Source: Panagrolaimus kolymaensis
Taxonomy: Eukaryota; Nematoda; Chromadorea; Rhabditida; Panagrolaimidae
Direction of reading: 5' to 3'
Assembly: GCA_028622995.1 (NCBI GenBank)
Contig: JAJQJQ010000033.1
Coordinates: 2,356,001 to 2,420,000 of the forward strand
Length of the DNA: 64,000 nt
In this document: positions 22,878 through 35,113 of the stretch, in pieces
How the letters are laid out: the number at the start of each line of letters is the position of its first letter
How positions within the stretch are numbered: the first letter of the stretch is position 1
The notes under the pieces: generated by a model
What the model saw: only the letters and a program-made list of their open reading frames with translations
What the model was told of the DNA's origin: nothing
Databases searched by the model: none
Program-made: the position numbers and the translations under genes

Positions 22878-25800
22878 TTAATCAAATGGATTCTTTTTGC
22901 TATTATTTGGATTGAAAGCGCATTTGGGTGATTGACAAATTTCTATTTCTGTTGTAAATCCTCCGCTGCATGAATCGCATGGACATTCTCTTCTTCGCGT
23001 TCTTTCACCTTCTTCGCTACATGAAGCATCACACGAGCTCCATGGTTGCCAATTACTCCACTCACAGCTAGTATCAGAATCAGAAGCAGTAATAATTTCT
23101 GAACCCGTGAGAATTTTGGGACCTGAAGAAGGTGAAGATGAAGCACTTATGGCTCTTATTTTTGTTCTGGGTTGTTCTGGAATATCGTTTGATGGAGCAT
23201 CATGTTGTTTAGTATTTCGATCAAGATCTGCTAACTTTTCATTAAGGATATCTCGAGAAACAGATAAAACGGCTGGTGAAGGAGGTTTGAAATTATGAGC
23301 ATCTCGATGGGGTTGGCATGAAGTTTGTTGCATTGTGGCACCATGGCATTCACAATTGTTTATTAATGCTAAAAATTATATTTTTTTGTACAATAAAGGA
23401 ATTTTGATCGAAGTTAAAGGCTTTTCTTACCTTTTAATCCTACGCAAAATCTCGTTCTTTGCTTCAAAAAATCGGTTCCGCATGAACTCCATCCTGACCA
23501 CTAAAATATTTATAATTATTTTTTGGAGTTTTAATTTTCTTTTGAAAATACCTCACTCCATTTACAACTAGTCACTTCATCCTCTTCTTCATCATTAAAA
23601 GATTCAAAACTTTTCTCGTTATTACCTTTGATGATAAAATCACCAGGTTTTTCAGCTTTTTGATCATTTATTTTCTTCTTTTTCTTTGCAATAAGTGCAA
23701 CTTCTCCAATTTCATTTACTTTTTCTTTGGGCATCATTAGATCTCTCTCAGAAAATAAAGCTCCTCGAGGTCTTGAAGATCTACCGCCGCCGCCGGATAA
23801 ACAATTGGTTGGAAGGCAATCTTGTGTTTGGACTTTCTCTCCTGGGCAATCACAAGATCCAAAGTTGCGTCGGCCTGGTCTATGCCGTGTTGCATCTTCT
23901 TCTTGATGGCAATATCTTGTTCTAGCTCGAATGCCTTCTCGGCAATTACCGGAACTAAAAATCTCTCTTATTTGATACTTTAAGATTAGTTTGATCTCAC
24001 CATCCACACCAATCTGACCAGGAACTCCAAGAGCATGGATCAATTTGAGGTTCAGGTGGACATTCATTAGCCGTACAAAATTCGGTTTCCACTGAAGGTC
24101 CACTGCAATCACATCGTGGATTATCAACAAATGCATGCGGTGGTGGAGTTACTGAAAATTTTATTTTTTAACTTCCAAACTCCAAATATTGTTTTACCGT
24201 ATGTTTGAGGTCGAGGTGGTATTGCCCAAGCTTGTCGTTTGCCTCTCATAGAAATTTGGGGACGAATTGGTCTAATTCCACTTTGGACTAGAAAGAAAAT
24301 TTGATTTTAAAGTTCCTTGTAAAATTGAACTTACACGGCGATGCCATAGGATCGGTTTGAAATGACAATTGACCTTCTGAAATTCCGCCAAACCCAACAT
24401 CAACTTGGCAAATTCGACTTCGAACTTTTGAACCTGTTCCACATACCGCATTACAGCCGCTCCATGATGCCCACTCAAATCACATTTTTTGAAATTCATT
24501 AAAAAATTTTAATTAAAACTTACAACGCTCCAATCACAACAAGGGCCTGCATCGCATTCTTTTCTATCCACTGCTGGTCCAATACAAGCCAATGCTGCAT
24601 CTTCAGATTCTTTTGATACCGAATGATGAGTCGTTTTTCGACGCGGAGCTAAGCGTTGCTCCGATTGTGGCACCCAAAAATTAAAATGAATCATAAAAAT
24701 TTGGAAAATATATTTTAGGCTTACTTCTCCATCTTCCAAACCTTCCCTAGGAGTTCTCGATCGTGATCTTTGATCATTGAGACCGTGCCTTTTAGAACCT
24801 TGAAGTTGTTGGGAACGTTCAATCAATCGATCTTTCAAAGCAGCTAAAATAAAAATTATGAGAAAGCTGCATTAAAAATAAGAAATCTGAAAAATCATCA
24901 AAAAACAAAGGAGGCAAAAAGTGCAGTGATAATAAAGAAGAATCCGATGATCAATATTATAGGTCCAGGTGAAGTACTTTTCCCACCGCCGAAATAAATA
25001 AATGAACGATGTGTTTATATTCAATTTTAATATTTTTTTGAAATTCTAATTAAAAACTTGCCTTTTCGATTTGAATCAGTTGCATCTTCAGCTTTACCAA
25101 TATTTTCAAGCTCATCCAAAGATGGTAAAACTCCACCTGGAAGTGGATCGTTTTGTATGCATCGCCGCCTTCGTTCACAATAGCCTCGTCCACATGTAAC
25201 TTAAAAAAGAGGAGAATTTAGAAATTTCGATAGATAGCGGAAGAAAATACCCGAGCAGCCTCCCCATTCGGCCCATGGAGAAAAATATGGACAAACTGCA
25301 TTTTGACAAAATCGAAGTTCGCGATCACCACCTTGACATCCATAACCTTTGGGTTCACAAGTTCTGAAACACGAATCTGGTAGAAAAGTTCAATAAAAAT
25401 GTATTATTTTTTAATTATTTAACGATAATAATATTTTGTTGGTTTATACCGTTTAATGTTGTTGTTTATTTTTATAAATATAATTATTTGTTTATTCTTC
25501 ATTTGTTTATTAAACTTAAAGTTACCTGCTTCGTGTTTGTTGACCATGCCCACAAGTGGATGAACATTTAGACCAATCCGTCCATTCACCTTAAGTTTAT
25601 TTTTTTGTTTTATTACTTCGAGCTTAAATGGAATCAAAGTTTACCCCAGTATGGACATTCTTCAAGCTCACAAGCTGATTGATCTTGAGCTGTGCCCATG
25701 CACAGATTACTCGGAAATCCTTCATATTGACATTGACGATTACGAAGTCGAGTTCCTTCATCTCCACAAGTTGTTGAACACTAAAAAATTTAAACAATAT

Positions 25801-27773
25801 TTTTTGTTATTCATAATCCTTTAATCTTACTTGGGTCCAAATGCTCCATGAAGTCCAACTTGGGCATGATTGCTGATTACAAAGAATATGTTCCTCTGCT
25901 GGGCCGGGACATTCATTTGAGCCATGCAAACATTCTCGACGCCGCTGCCTTTCACCTCCATCGCAAGTTTTGGTGCACTTTAAAAAGAAAGTTATTACGA
26001 ATATAAATTTATTTAATGTTATAACAAACCTCTGTCCATTGTTGCCAAGGAGCCCATTCTAATAAGTTATAATAACATTAAAAAGCATCCTTAAAATTTA
26101 TACTTACCTGGACATGGCCTAATCTCACAACTTTGATGTTCCTCTGCTTCTCCTAAACAATCATTAGAACCCAATGGCATGCATTCTCTCGTTCTTTTTG
26201 CAATTCCATGACCACAAGAAGCTGAACATTCATGCCAGCCTCCCCATCTTAAAATTATAATTATTTTAAGGAATTTTTTTTATAATTTACCCAGACCAAT
26301 GTGGGCAATCTACGTCTGCACAGGTTTTTCGTTCTGTTGCAGAACCAACACAATTTCTTCCATTTTTACAATAACGACTACGATCTTGCTCGCCTCCACC
26401 ACAAGTTACGGTACATGGACTCCATACTTCCCATTCACTAAAATCACGTTTATTAAAAAACCAAAAATTTAACTTGTTTGATTACCTCCAAATATCACAT
26501 TCAGGTAATTCACATGGTTCTTCAAGGGTTGGTTCTCCGCGACAATCAGAATCATGTCCAGTTGAACAAAAACGCTTTCGCTGTCGTACTCCTGAGCCAC
26601 AAGTAACACTACATGTTCCAGCTGGACTCCATTCAGACCTTCAAAAATTTATTAATAACAATAATTATTAAAAAAAAAAGTTTAAAATACAAACCAAAAT
26701 GGTTTAGGAAGTTCTGTCGTTGGACGCTCGACAGCTGCATAAGATTCACAAGGAGGAAGTGGAGGAGGGCCACAACGAGGTTTTGGGGCACATGGATCTC
26801 CTCGATGAGCAGCTGGGCATGGATATTGACGAGGATAATTTTGAGGTTGAGGAAGGAAAGGTTGGCTTGGATATGGTTGTTGTGGAAAGGATTGAGGAAA
26901 TTGAGGTTGATAACGACAATTTTGAGCTTTAAAAATAAACAAATTTAGTCCAATACAAGACACGAGAATAAAGTTTACAAAAACAAGGAAATCCTTGAGC
27001 TTGAGATTGAACATAACCACCACCGCCGGCACCTGCATGAGAAATAGAAACAGGCTGAATTGGAATTGGATCCCGTTCAGGATGTAATGGATCAGGAGAT
27101 GCATGCCTTGTTGATTCCTTTTGCGAAGAAAATGGATATTGTGGTGGTCTATTGTAAGATGAACCTGAAACTCCAATGGATCCAAATTCTGTCAATCTCT
27201 CAAACTCTGGTGGAGCATGAATGTCATCGGTTACAGTTAAATCAACTTCTTTGGTGCCTAAAAATTAGAATTCTTTGATACAATGAATCTAAATATTTTT
27301 GGCTCACCAAAATTAGCATCACTTCGATGTTTCTTTGGCATTTTTCGTATTACCGATCTCAAATCAGGTGAAATGTTGTCCAGAATATTATCTTCATTAG
27401 AATATCGATCATCGGTGGAACTCAAATCTGAAGGGCATTCATCCAAAATTTCATAAAGAGTTGTTTTAGGTTCGTAATTAGCTTCAAGTTTTATTCTAAT
27501 ATTTTTAGATTCTGAATTTACACCATAAAGTTGACAAAATCTTTTCATCTTCGACGATGATTCCCGTTGTTCCATGTATATCACAGCTTTACAATAATCT
27601 GAATTTTCAATGCATCGTTCAACACATTGAACTGCCGTGGGAGTTTCAATTCTTTGATAAAAGTTTGAATTTGATATGGTATATTGTCGACGAGAACAAA
27701 TGGTTTTACAAAATGATATAAAAGGGATACATGAGATCATAAAAAATAAATGAAAAGCGAAGGAAAGATTCAT
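22878..27773 (-). CDS. Secreted PAN/apple + 11x thrombospondin type-1 repeat protein
   Basis: Large extracellular-matrix or guidance-type protein of 1213 residues in 20 exons. Exons, right to left: 27308-27773, 26979-27257, 26695-26926, 26486-26638, 26291-26437, 26108-26247, 26030-26058, 25831-25977, 25645-25780, 25526-25589, 25251-25363, 25062-25199, 24725-24843, 24524-24658, 24335-24473, 24198-24287, 24001-24151, 23552-23954, 23431-23500 and 22878-23368. A signal peptide (MNLSFAFHLFFMISCIPFISF) is followed by a Cys-rich PAN-like domain (about 25-115), a low-complexity part, a Gln/Pro-rich exon, and eleven TSP1 modules with WxxW and CSxTCGxG motifs, for example EWTDWSKCSSTCGHG. A lysine-rich linker precedes the last two modules. 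The intron at 24844-25061 has a GC donor (AAAAG/GCAAGT). I cannot name an orthologue. The overall phase closes exactly. Confidence 0.85.
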
Positions 27774-28415
27774 GGTGTTGAAAAGATGAGAGCAAGAAAC
27801 CTTTAAGTCAACATTAGCCTTACGAATTTAATAATTATCTTCAATATAAAATAAACAACAAAAACAGATAGTTAAAAAAAATTTTTAATTTGATTAAAAA
27901 CGTTCTTTTTTTGGACTTCGTCTCAGCTCATGTACACTTTTTTTAACTTCTTAAAACATTTGAGGAGTAAAAAATTTCTCCTTCAATAATATAATTATTA
28001 TGAAGACGGGAGACCGGTTTGAAAAACAATGACACAAGGTGAAGGTCCTTCAGGATGCACATCACCACCATCATCATCATCATCACCATCATGGATCAGT
28101 CGGCAGAAAAGAGAGAGGAAACATTGCGCTTGACTGCCAGCGGCAATGAGGGAAACGCCTAAGTGTCTAAGATGAAGATTCTAAGAAAGGAAAATGCAAA
28201 AAGCAATTTTGTTTTTCAAAAGAACGTTAAAAATATTATCGAAGAAAAATTTGCGCATAATTTTTTTTTCTCAAACAAACAAAAAAAGAAGAAAACACTT
28301 TGATCCTTTAATTCGAAGGCAATAAAATGATTCAATATGATGATTTATTAAGTTTGCAAAGTAACTTTAAATTTTAACAAATTTACAAAAAGACATAAAT
28401 TACAATGTTCGATGT
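27774..28415. other. Intergenic region with CAT/CAC microsatellite
   Basis: Lies upstream of the TSP1 gene and downstream of the Rad9 gene, both on the minus strand. A CAT/CAC trinucleotide run occupies about 28057-28094, beside a GC-richer block up to 28160. It should contain the promoter of the TSP1 gene. No coding segment is supported. Confidence 0.5.
28057..28094. repeat. (CAT/CAC)n microsatellite
   Basis: About twelve CAT or CAC triplets in a row. It is a simple repeat with no surrounding exon signal. Confidence 0.85.
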
Positions 28416-30156
28416 TTACCTCTGTAAAGATTGAGTTGCAGGAACGATAGTTTCACTGAAATCTGAAGTAGGTAAATCATAAGTTTCTATTGCATCTGGT
28501 CCTTCAGGATCACTAATTTGATCTTCAATTCCAAGAAATCTGAGAGCGGCAAGATAACGATTTTCATTTCGTGGAGAGTGATGTTCATTCAGACTTTCAT
28601 TTTGAGGTGATGGATGTTGAGCTTGATAAGGACTTTCGTTTCGTGGAGAATGTTGTTGAGGTTGATAAGGACTTTCATTTCTTTGAGATGGATGCCGAGG
28701 TTCAGAACTTTCATTACGTGGAGAATATTGTTGAGGCTCATGATAAGAACTTTCATTCCTTTGAGATGGGTGCACAGGTTCATGATGAGAACTTTCATCT
28801 CTTTGAGATTGATGCTGAGGCTCATGATGAGAACTTTCATTCCTTTGAGATGGATGCTCAGGTTCATGATGAGAACTTTCATTCCTTTGAGATGGATGCT
28901 GAGGTTCTCTAGTATTTGGCGTTTGAACATCGTTAAAATCTTGATGATGATTTTCATCCTGATCTTCGAAAGTAAATGATTTTGTTTTTTTCCTTTGCTT
29001 CAATGGAGGTTCATCTGATTCTTCAGGTTGTTCTTCCACTTGTTTTTCAGCCATAAATTCATCACCATTTTGAATGCTTTGATCTTGAGTAATTCCATTA
29101 GTATGTTGTGACCGTACCTAAAATCCAAAATAAACGACATATTGCTAGTGAAAGTTACTAACCATATTTTGAAGCTCTTGTTCCCTATCGTCGGTTATTT
29201 CACGAGCATCAGCAACAGAAAGCAAAATCTTACATCGCAAATCATTATTTCCATCATCATAAGTCAGAAGCATAGGTTTGCCTTCAATATCAAAATAAAC
29301 ATGAGCCATAAGAGAATAAATATGAATTAAGCTTAAAGCAACTTTAAATTCTCTAACAGAAACGGTAATACACATTGGCACAGTAACTTCGTAAACTTCA
29401 AAGGCAGTTGGATCAAAAGTGGATTGAATCGTAGCAATTACTCCAATATTTCCTTGAGTATAAAATTTTGAAACTTGTAGTTGATCAGGATAAAACTTTA
29501 AGGATAACTAAAAGATGCATTTATTTAAAAAACAAAACATAAAAAAAGCAAACCAACTTCATCGGTCTCGTTCAATTGTAAAAACACAGTTTTAAAAAAA
29601 GTCGTAGTAGCAATTACACGATTTGCGTACATTTGAGGTGAAAAGTCTCGTCTATTGTAGATAACAGGAATTTCTCTTGCAGATATCTTATAAGTTCTAC
29701 GAATATCTCGCGTATTTGTATATTGAATAACAATAGTTTCACAATTCATTCCACAAAAGAACAGCGTCATACTATCGTTTTTAGCAATATTCTTAAATGC
29801 TCCAATAATTTGTTTTGTAGGGAGCAAAACACGTTTATCAACGAGATTTCCAAGTCCACCATAGCTCCAATCAGCAATCGAAGCACCTTCAAAATGAATA
29901 TTAGCACAAGCTGATTTAGTTGCCGTAATTGCTTCAACAAAAATACTTCCATCACCAAATTCAACTTGTAACGTATCACCATACTTTGCAAGGAAATCCA
30001 CTGAGTCAACCAATTTCTAAAAAAAAGCATAACATATTAAACGAAATATTAGACAAAAAAGTAATAACTCACAGTCAATTGTTCATTAAAGAGATAAAAA
30101 GCTGGCACAGGATTATCGTTTTCATTAAAAGATTGATTTGAACCTTGATTAGACAT
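28416..30156 (-). CDS. hpr-9: Rad9 checkpoint clamp subunit (9-1-1 complex)
   Basis: PCNA-like subunit of the Rad9-Rad1-Hus1 clamp, loaded at DNA damage to activate ATR signalling. Exons: 30073-30156, 29558-30016, 29163-29507 and 28416-29117, giving 529 residues. Support comes from the PCNA-fold arrangement and from the second-domain segment VSVREFKVALSL...HVYFDIEGKPMLLTY, which aligns with the Rad9 consensus (F.LKEFRGLLSFAE...IHFD..GRPAIF.I). After about residue 297 the protein becomes a disordered acidic tail with a basic KQRKKTK patch (possible NLS) and nine copies of a 13-14-residue repeat rich in SQ and SP sites. Exon 2 uses a GTTGGT donor. The start is the first ATG of exon 1, though this frame is open further upstream. 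It is divergent to RUVBL1, 220 bp apart. Confidence 0.8.
28566..28912 (-). repeat. Coding tandem repeat, about 42 bp, in the Rad9 tail
   Basis: Nine imperfect units encode variants of EPQHPSQRNESSHH. Five units carry Ser-Gln and four carry Ser-Pro at the same position. Unit length shortens from 14 to about 13 residues and then fewer towards the C-terminus. Both strands stay open over it, which is an effect of the repeat. Confidence 0.9.
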
Positions 30157-30376
30157 TAGAACATCGAAAAGTTTAGCTACAAAAAAAGTTGAAAGATTTT
30201 TTTTGAATTTTATAGTTTCGCGGTATCTCACGAAGATGGAAAAATTCTCGAAGCGAAATTTTTTTTAAAGGTTTTCTAAACCTTTCGAAAATAAAACTTT
30301 GTAAGTTTGAAAATTTTTCAAAACCTTTCTTTCCTTTTATATTTCTTCCATATTTTTCAATAATTTTATTCAAAAA
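30157..30376. promoter_or_regulatory. Shared divergent promoter region, Rad9 / RUVBL1
   Basis: Only 220 bp separate the two start codons, so both promoters must overlap here unless one gene has a distant 5' exon. The stretch is T- and A-rich, and I see no recognisable binding site. Confidence 0.4.
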
Positions 30377-32212
<1,836 letters not shown>

Positions 32213-32388
32213 ATTCAAGCATAACTGGTTATCTCATTTTTAGTATCTCATATTTTGTTGATTTTTTACTTGTAATAAAACCTTGATTGAATTTCTTTGT
32301 ACATTTACCATATTTAACGTTTATTCGTTATGATATCTTGTTAGTTTGTTTTTAAAACCAATTATATCCTTTTTGTTAAGCTTCAATA

Positions 32389-32700
32389 ATGGCTGCCTTA
32401 GCTGCTCATGGTGATAATGAAATTCTCGTTGAAACTTATTATGAACGTCTTGAAGCTTTAAAGGAAATCTTCCCTCGACCTGTCCGCAATCTTACAAGTA
32501 AAGCTGTCTCTGGTGGTTGGACTCTTTTTACATTCACTAAACAAGCAGCCTGGATAATTTCAACGACAGCTATGATTATGTTGTTACCATATATTGTTGA
32601 AAAAGAACGCGCTGATACTGAAAAAGCTCAAGTGGCTCAACAACGTCAAATGCTTCTAGGACCTCAAGCTGCTGTTCAAGGATCACAAGCTCATCACTAA
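32389..32700 (+). CDS. tomm-22: Mitochondrial import receptor subunit TOM22
   Basis: Single-exon gene of 103 residues, the usual TOM22 size. It is the central receptor of the outer-membrane translocase. An acidic N-terminal cytosolic part (ETYYERLEALKEIFPRPVRN) precedes one membrane segment (AAWIISTTAMIMLLPYIV), a charged EKERADTEK stretch and a C-terminal QQRQMLLGPQ motif characteristic of animal TOM22. It lies 176 bp after the RUVBL1 stop. The upstream T-rich run ending in AAG at about 32380 could serve as a trans-splice acceptor. An AATAAA occurs at about 32800. Confidence 0.9.
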   Translation: MAALAAHGDNEILVETYYERLEALKEIFPRPVRNLTSKAVSGGWTLFTFTKQAAWIISTTAMIMLLPYIVEKERADTEKAQVAQQRQMLLGPQAAVQGSQAHH

Positions 32701-32931
32701 ATCTAATCATTACATTAATCTTTTATTTGTTTTTGTTTAGATAGATTATGTACTAGCTTTTTAAATGTCTTTTTAGTTATCGTTTGATTTTTTTTTGACA
32801 ATAAAGTTTACATGAATTATCATGCATGTGATGATTTAAGCGTTCATTACGATAGCCATACTTCTCTTACTTGTTACTTAATGAAGTAATCAAATATGTG
32901 TTTTAAAGGGTTAATGCTTTGAAATGATAGA

Positions 32932-34344
32932 ATGTTGTTGAGATCATTTTGTTCAAAAGGTTTTAAATTCAGCAGGCTGGCGGGAATCAGATGGCTTGCA
33001 ACCGATGCTAAGCCAGCAGCAATATGGGAAGAAGAAATCGATGAACCGGCTGTGAGTCAAAACAATGTTAACGACATGGAAACATTTGGTGAAATCAATT
33101 CATATGAAAATGAAGATGTTTTATTAGAAGATGATTTGAAAACTGAAAAGGATGTTGAAAAATTGTTAGCATCTTTAAGGAAGATGGAAGAAGGCGAATC
33201 CATTATTGGCTCCGGTTTGGTAAAAGATCATCTTCGTAAGGTTTGTTTTTTCATTGAAATTAAATCTATGATGTTGTATGTTTTTCAGCTATCAATTGAT
33301 GAAATGGATTCACCAGATGATACTTCTTCAAGACCATTAAATCGATGGAGAAAAATTATTTATGATGATGGTGAATTGGACAAATCTGATCTTTCTCTTC
33401 CTCCTAGCAAAAACAATCCTCATCCGTTTGATGAAAACTATCAAAAAATTTCGCTCCCTCCAACTCATGCAAGATCCATGGCGGCCTATGTCAATCATAG
33501 CAAAGTTCTTCAAAATCTTCTTGATTTAGGCGTTGACCTTCTTGATGTAAGCTTTAATTTAGTTTCACTTTTATCATTGACTTTATTTTAGGTTGATACC
33601 AAAACGACACTTTCTCGTTATTTTGTTAGAATGGATTGGGAAAAAGACGTGTTTCCAAGGCTTTCATGGCTGGTAAAAAAGCTTGATGTCGATTCTGAAA
33701 CGCTTGGAACTTATATTACTCGCAACCCTTTTTTCCTCATTCAAAATCTTGCTGAAATGAAAGAACGTGTTTCTTATATGGAATCAAAGAAATTTTCATC
33801 AAAACAAATTTCAAAAATTGTTATTGAAAATCGGTATTGGTTGAATACAGATGTTAAAACAACTGATGCAAGGCTAGGATGGATTCAACGGCAATTTAAT
33901 TTTACTGGAAATGATCTGAGAAATTTGATTACAAAGGAGCCTAGACTTACATATTTCGGCCTTGGACCTTTACAACGTTTGGTTTTGTTATTTAACAAAG
34001 AATTGAGATTTTCAAAGTATGAAGTCAAAAAGATGCTTATGGATGATCCACGTGTGTTTATGGTCGAATCTCGTCAAATCGTACAAACTTACAATTATCT
34101 TGTTCTGGTGTTGAATATTCCTAATCATTTAATTGCTGAATATCCTCTTGCACTTCGATGCAGAATTGATGGTATTCGTCGTCGTCATGAATTCCTCAGA
34201 AAAATCAACAAAGCTGTTTACGATCCTGAACTTCCTGATTATGTCTCGCTTAAAGAATTGTTACAGCCAAGTGATCGAAAGTTTGCTATTAATGTTGCAA
34301 GAGCGAAATTAGAAGATTATAATCGTTTCATGAAAATATTGTAA
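32932..34344 (+). CDS. mTERF-family mitochondrial protein (MTERF3-like)
   Basis: Mitochondrial nucleic-acid-binding protein of the mTERF family, which regulates mtDNA transcription or ribosome assembly. Exons: 32932-33240, 33289-33546 and 33592-34344, giving 439 residues. The first ~25 residues are basic and Ser/Leu-rich (MLLRSFCSKGFKFSRLAGIR), as in a mitochondrial targeting peptide. The C-terminal half has successive mTERF helical repeats with the LxxxNPxxL-type signature (ETLGTYITRNPFFLIQN, DLRNLITKEPRL, EVKKMLMDDPRVF, LIAEYPLALRCRI). MTERF3 is the closest group I recognise. It sits 231 bp after TOM22. An AG directly before the ATG (GATAG) could be a trans-splice acceptor. Confidence 0.87.
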
Positions 34345-35113
34345 TAATTTTAGATGTATTTACTAGTCTTATTATTGTTACTTTGATGTACATTTTTGTT
34401 ATTTTTGATCATCATCATTGTTTTTTTCTTCTCTAACCGTGCCTTTCTTTTTAAATGTGCGAAATAAATTAGTTGATTTTTTTGTTGTTATTTTAGTTTC
34501 TTCGACGATACAGTAATCTCATAGTAATAATAATATAAATTTTACAATTGCTTAATATTGAAGATTATGAAGAACATTTTTTAAAATCAATTTTAATCAA
34601 TGCAGCCCACACAAAAAATTGATTAAAGTAATTCATTCATGGCTGCAAAGTGACCGCTTTTAGTTAACATCCTTTTTTCTCTAAAAAACCTGATTTTTCA
34701 TTTGATTGTGGATTTTATGAATCTAACTTTATGAAATTTAACTTCTTTTTTTTTCGGAATAAGTTTCTTAATAAGGAGATAATTTAATCTGAAATGTCTT
34801 TCCAAAAAAAACTTGAAAATAACTCTATAAAGTGTAGTCTATTTTGTGTATTGTACGAAGCATTGTCGTGTAGCTTTGCTTTTTAAATGATCATCACTTC
34901 ATGAATATTTTTCCTTATCAATTAGCTCAAATAGTCTCTGTTTTTATTTTTAGTTGTTATTTTAATTTTTAGAAGAATTTAAATCTTTTTGGAGTTTATG
35001 CATTTTTCTTGAATTCGAGTGACTTTCGCGTTATTTTTTATTTGTTATAATTATTTTAAAAATTAATAGGTGCCTTTTTAAGCTTTAATTTTATCAAAAC
35101 ACTTTTTAAAAAA
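34345..35113. other. Intergenic region
   Basis: AT-rich spacer between the mTERF gene and the acyl-CoA oxidase. It holds the 3' UTR of the former and the promoter of the latter. No exon or RNA gene was recognised. Confidence 0.5.

Noticed and set aside
28057..28094. CRISPR-like or regulatory array
   Set aside because: It is a plain CAT/CAC trinucleotide repeat with no spacers.
28571..28979. Plus-strand frames of 113 and 121 codons over the Rad9 tail
   Set aside because: They are open only because the 42-bp repeat is read on the opposite strand. The minus-strand reading continues from conserved Rad9 domains.
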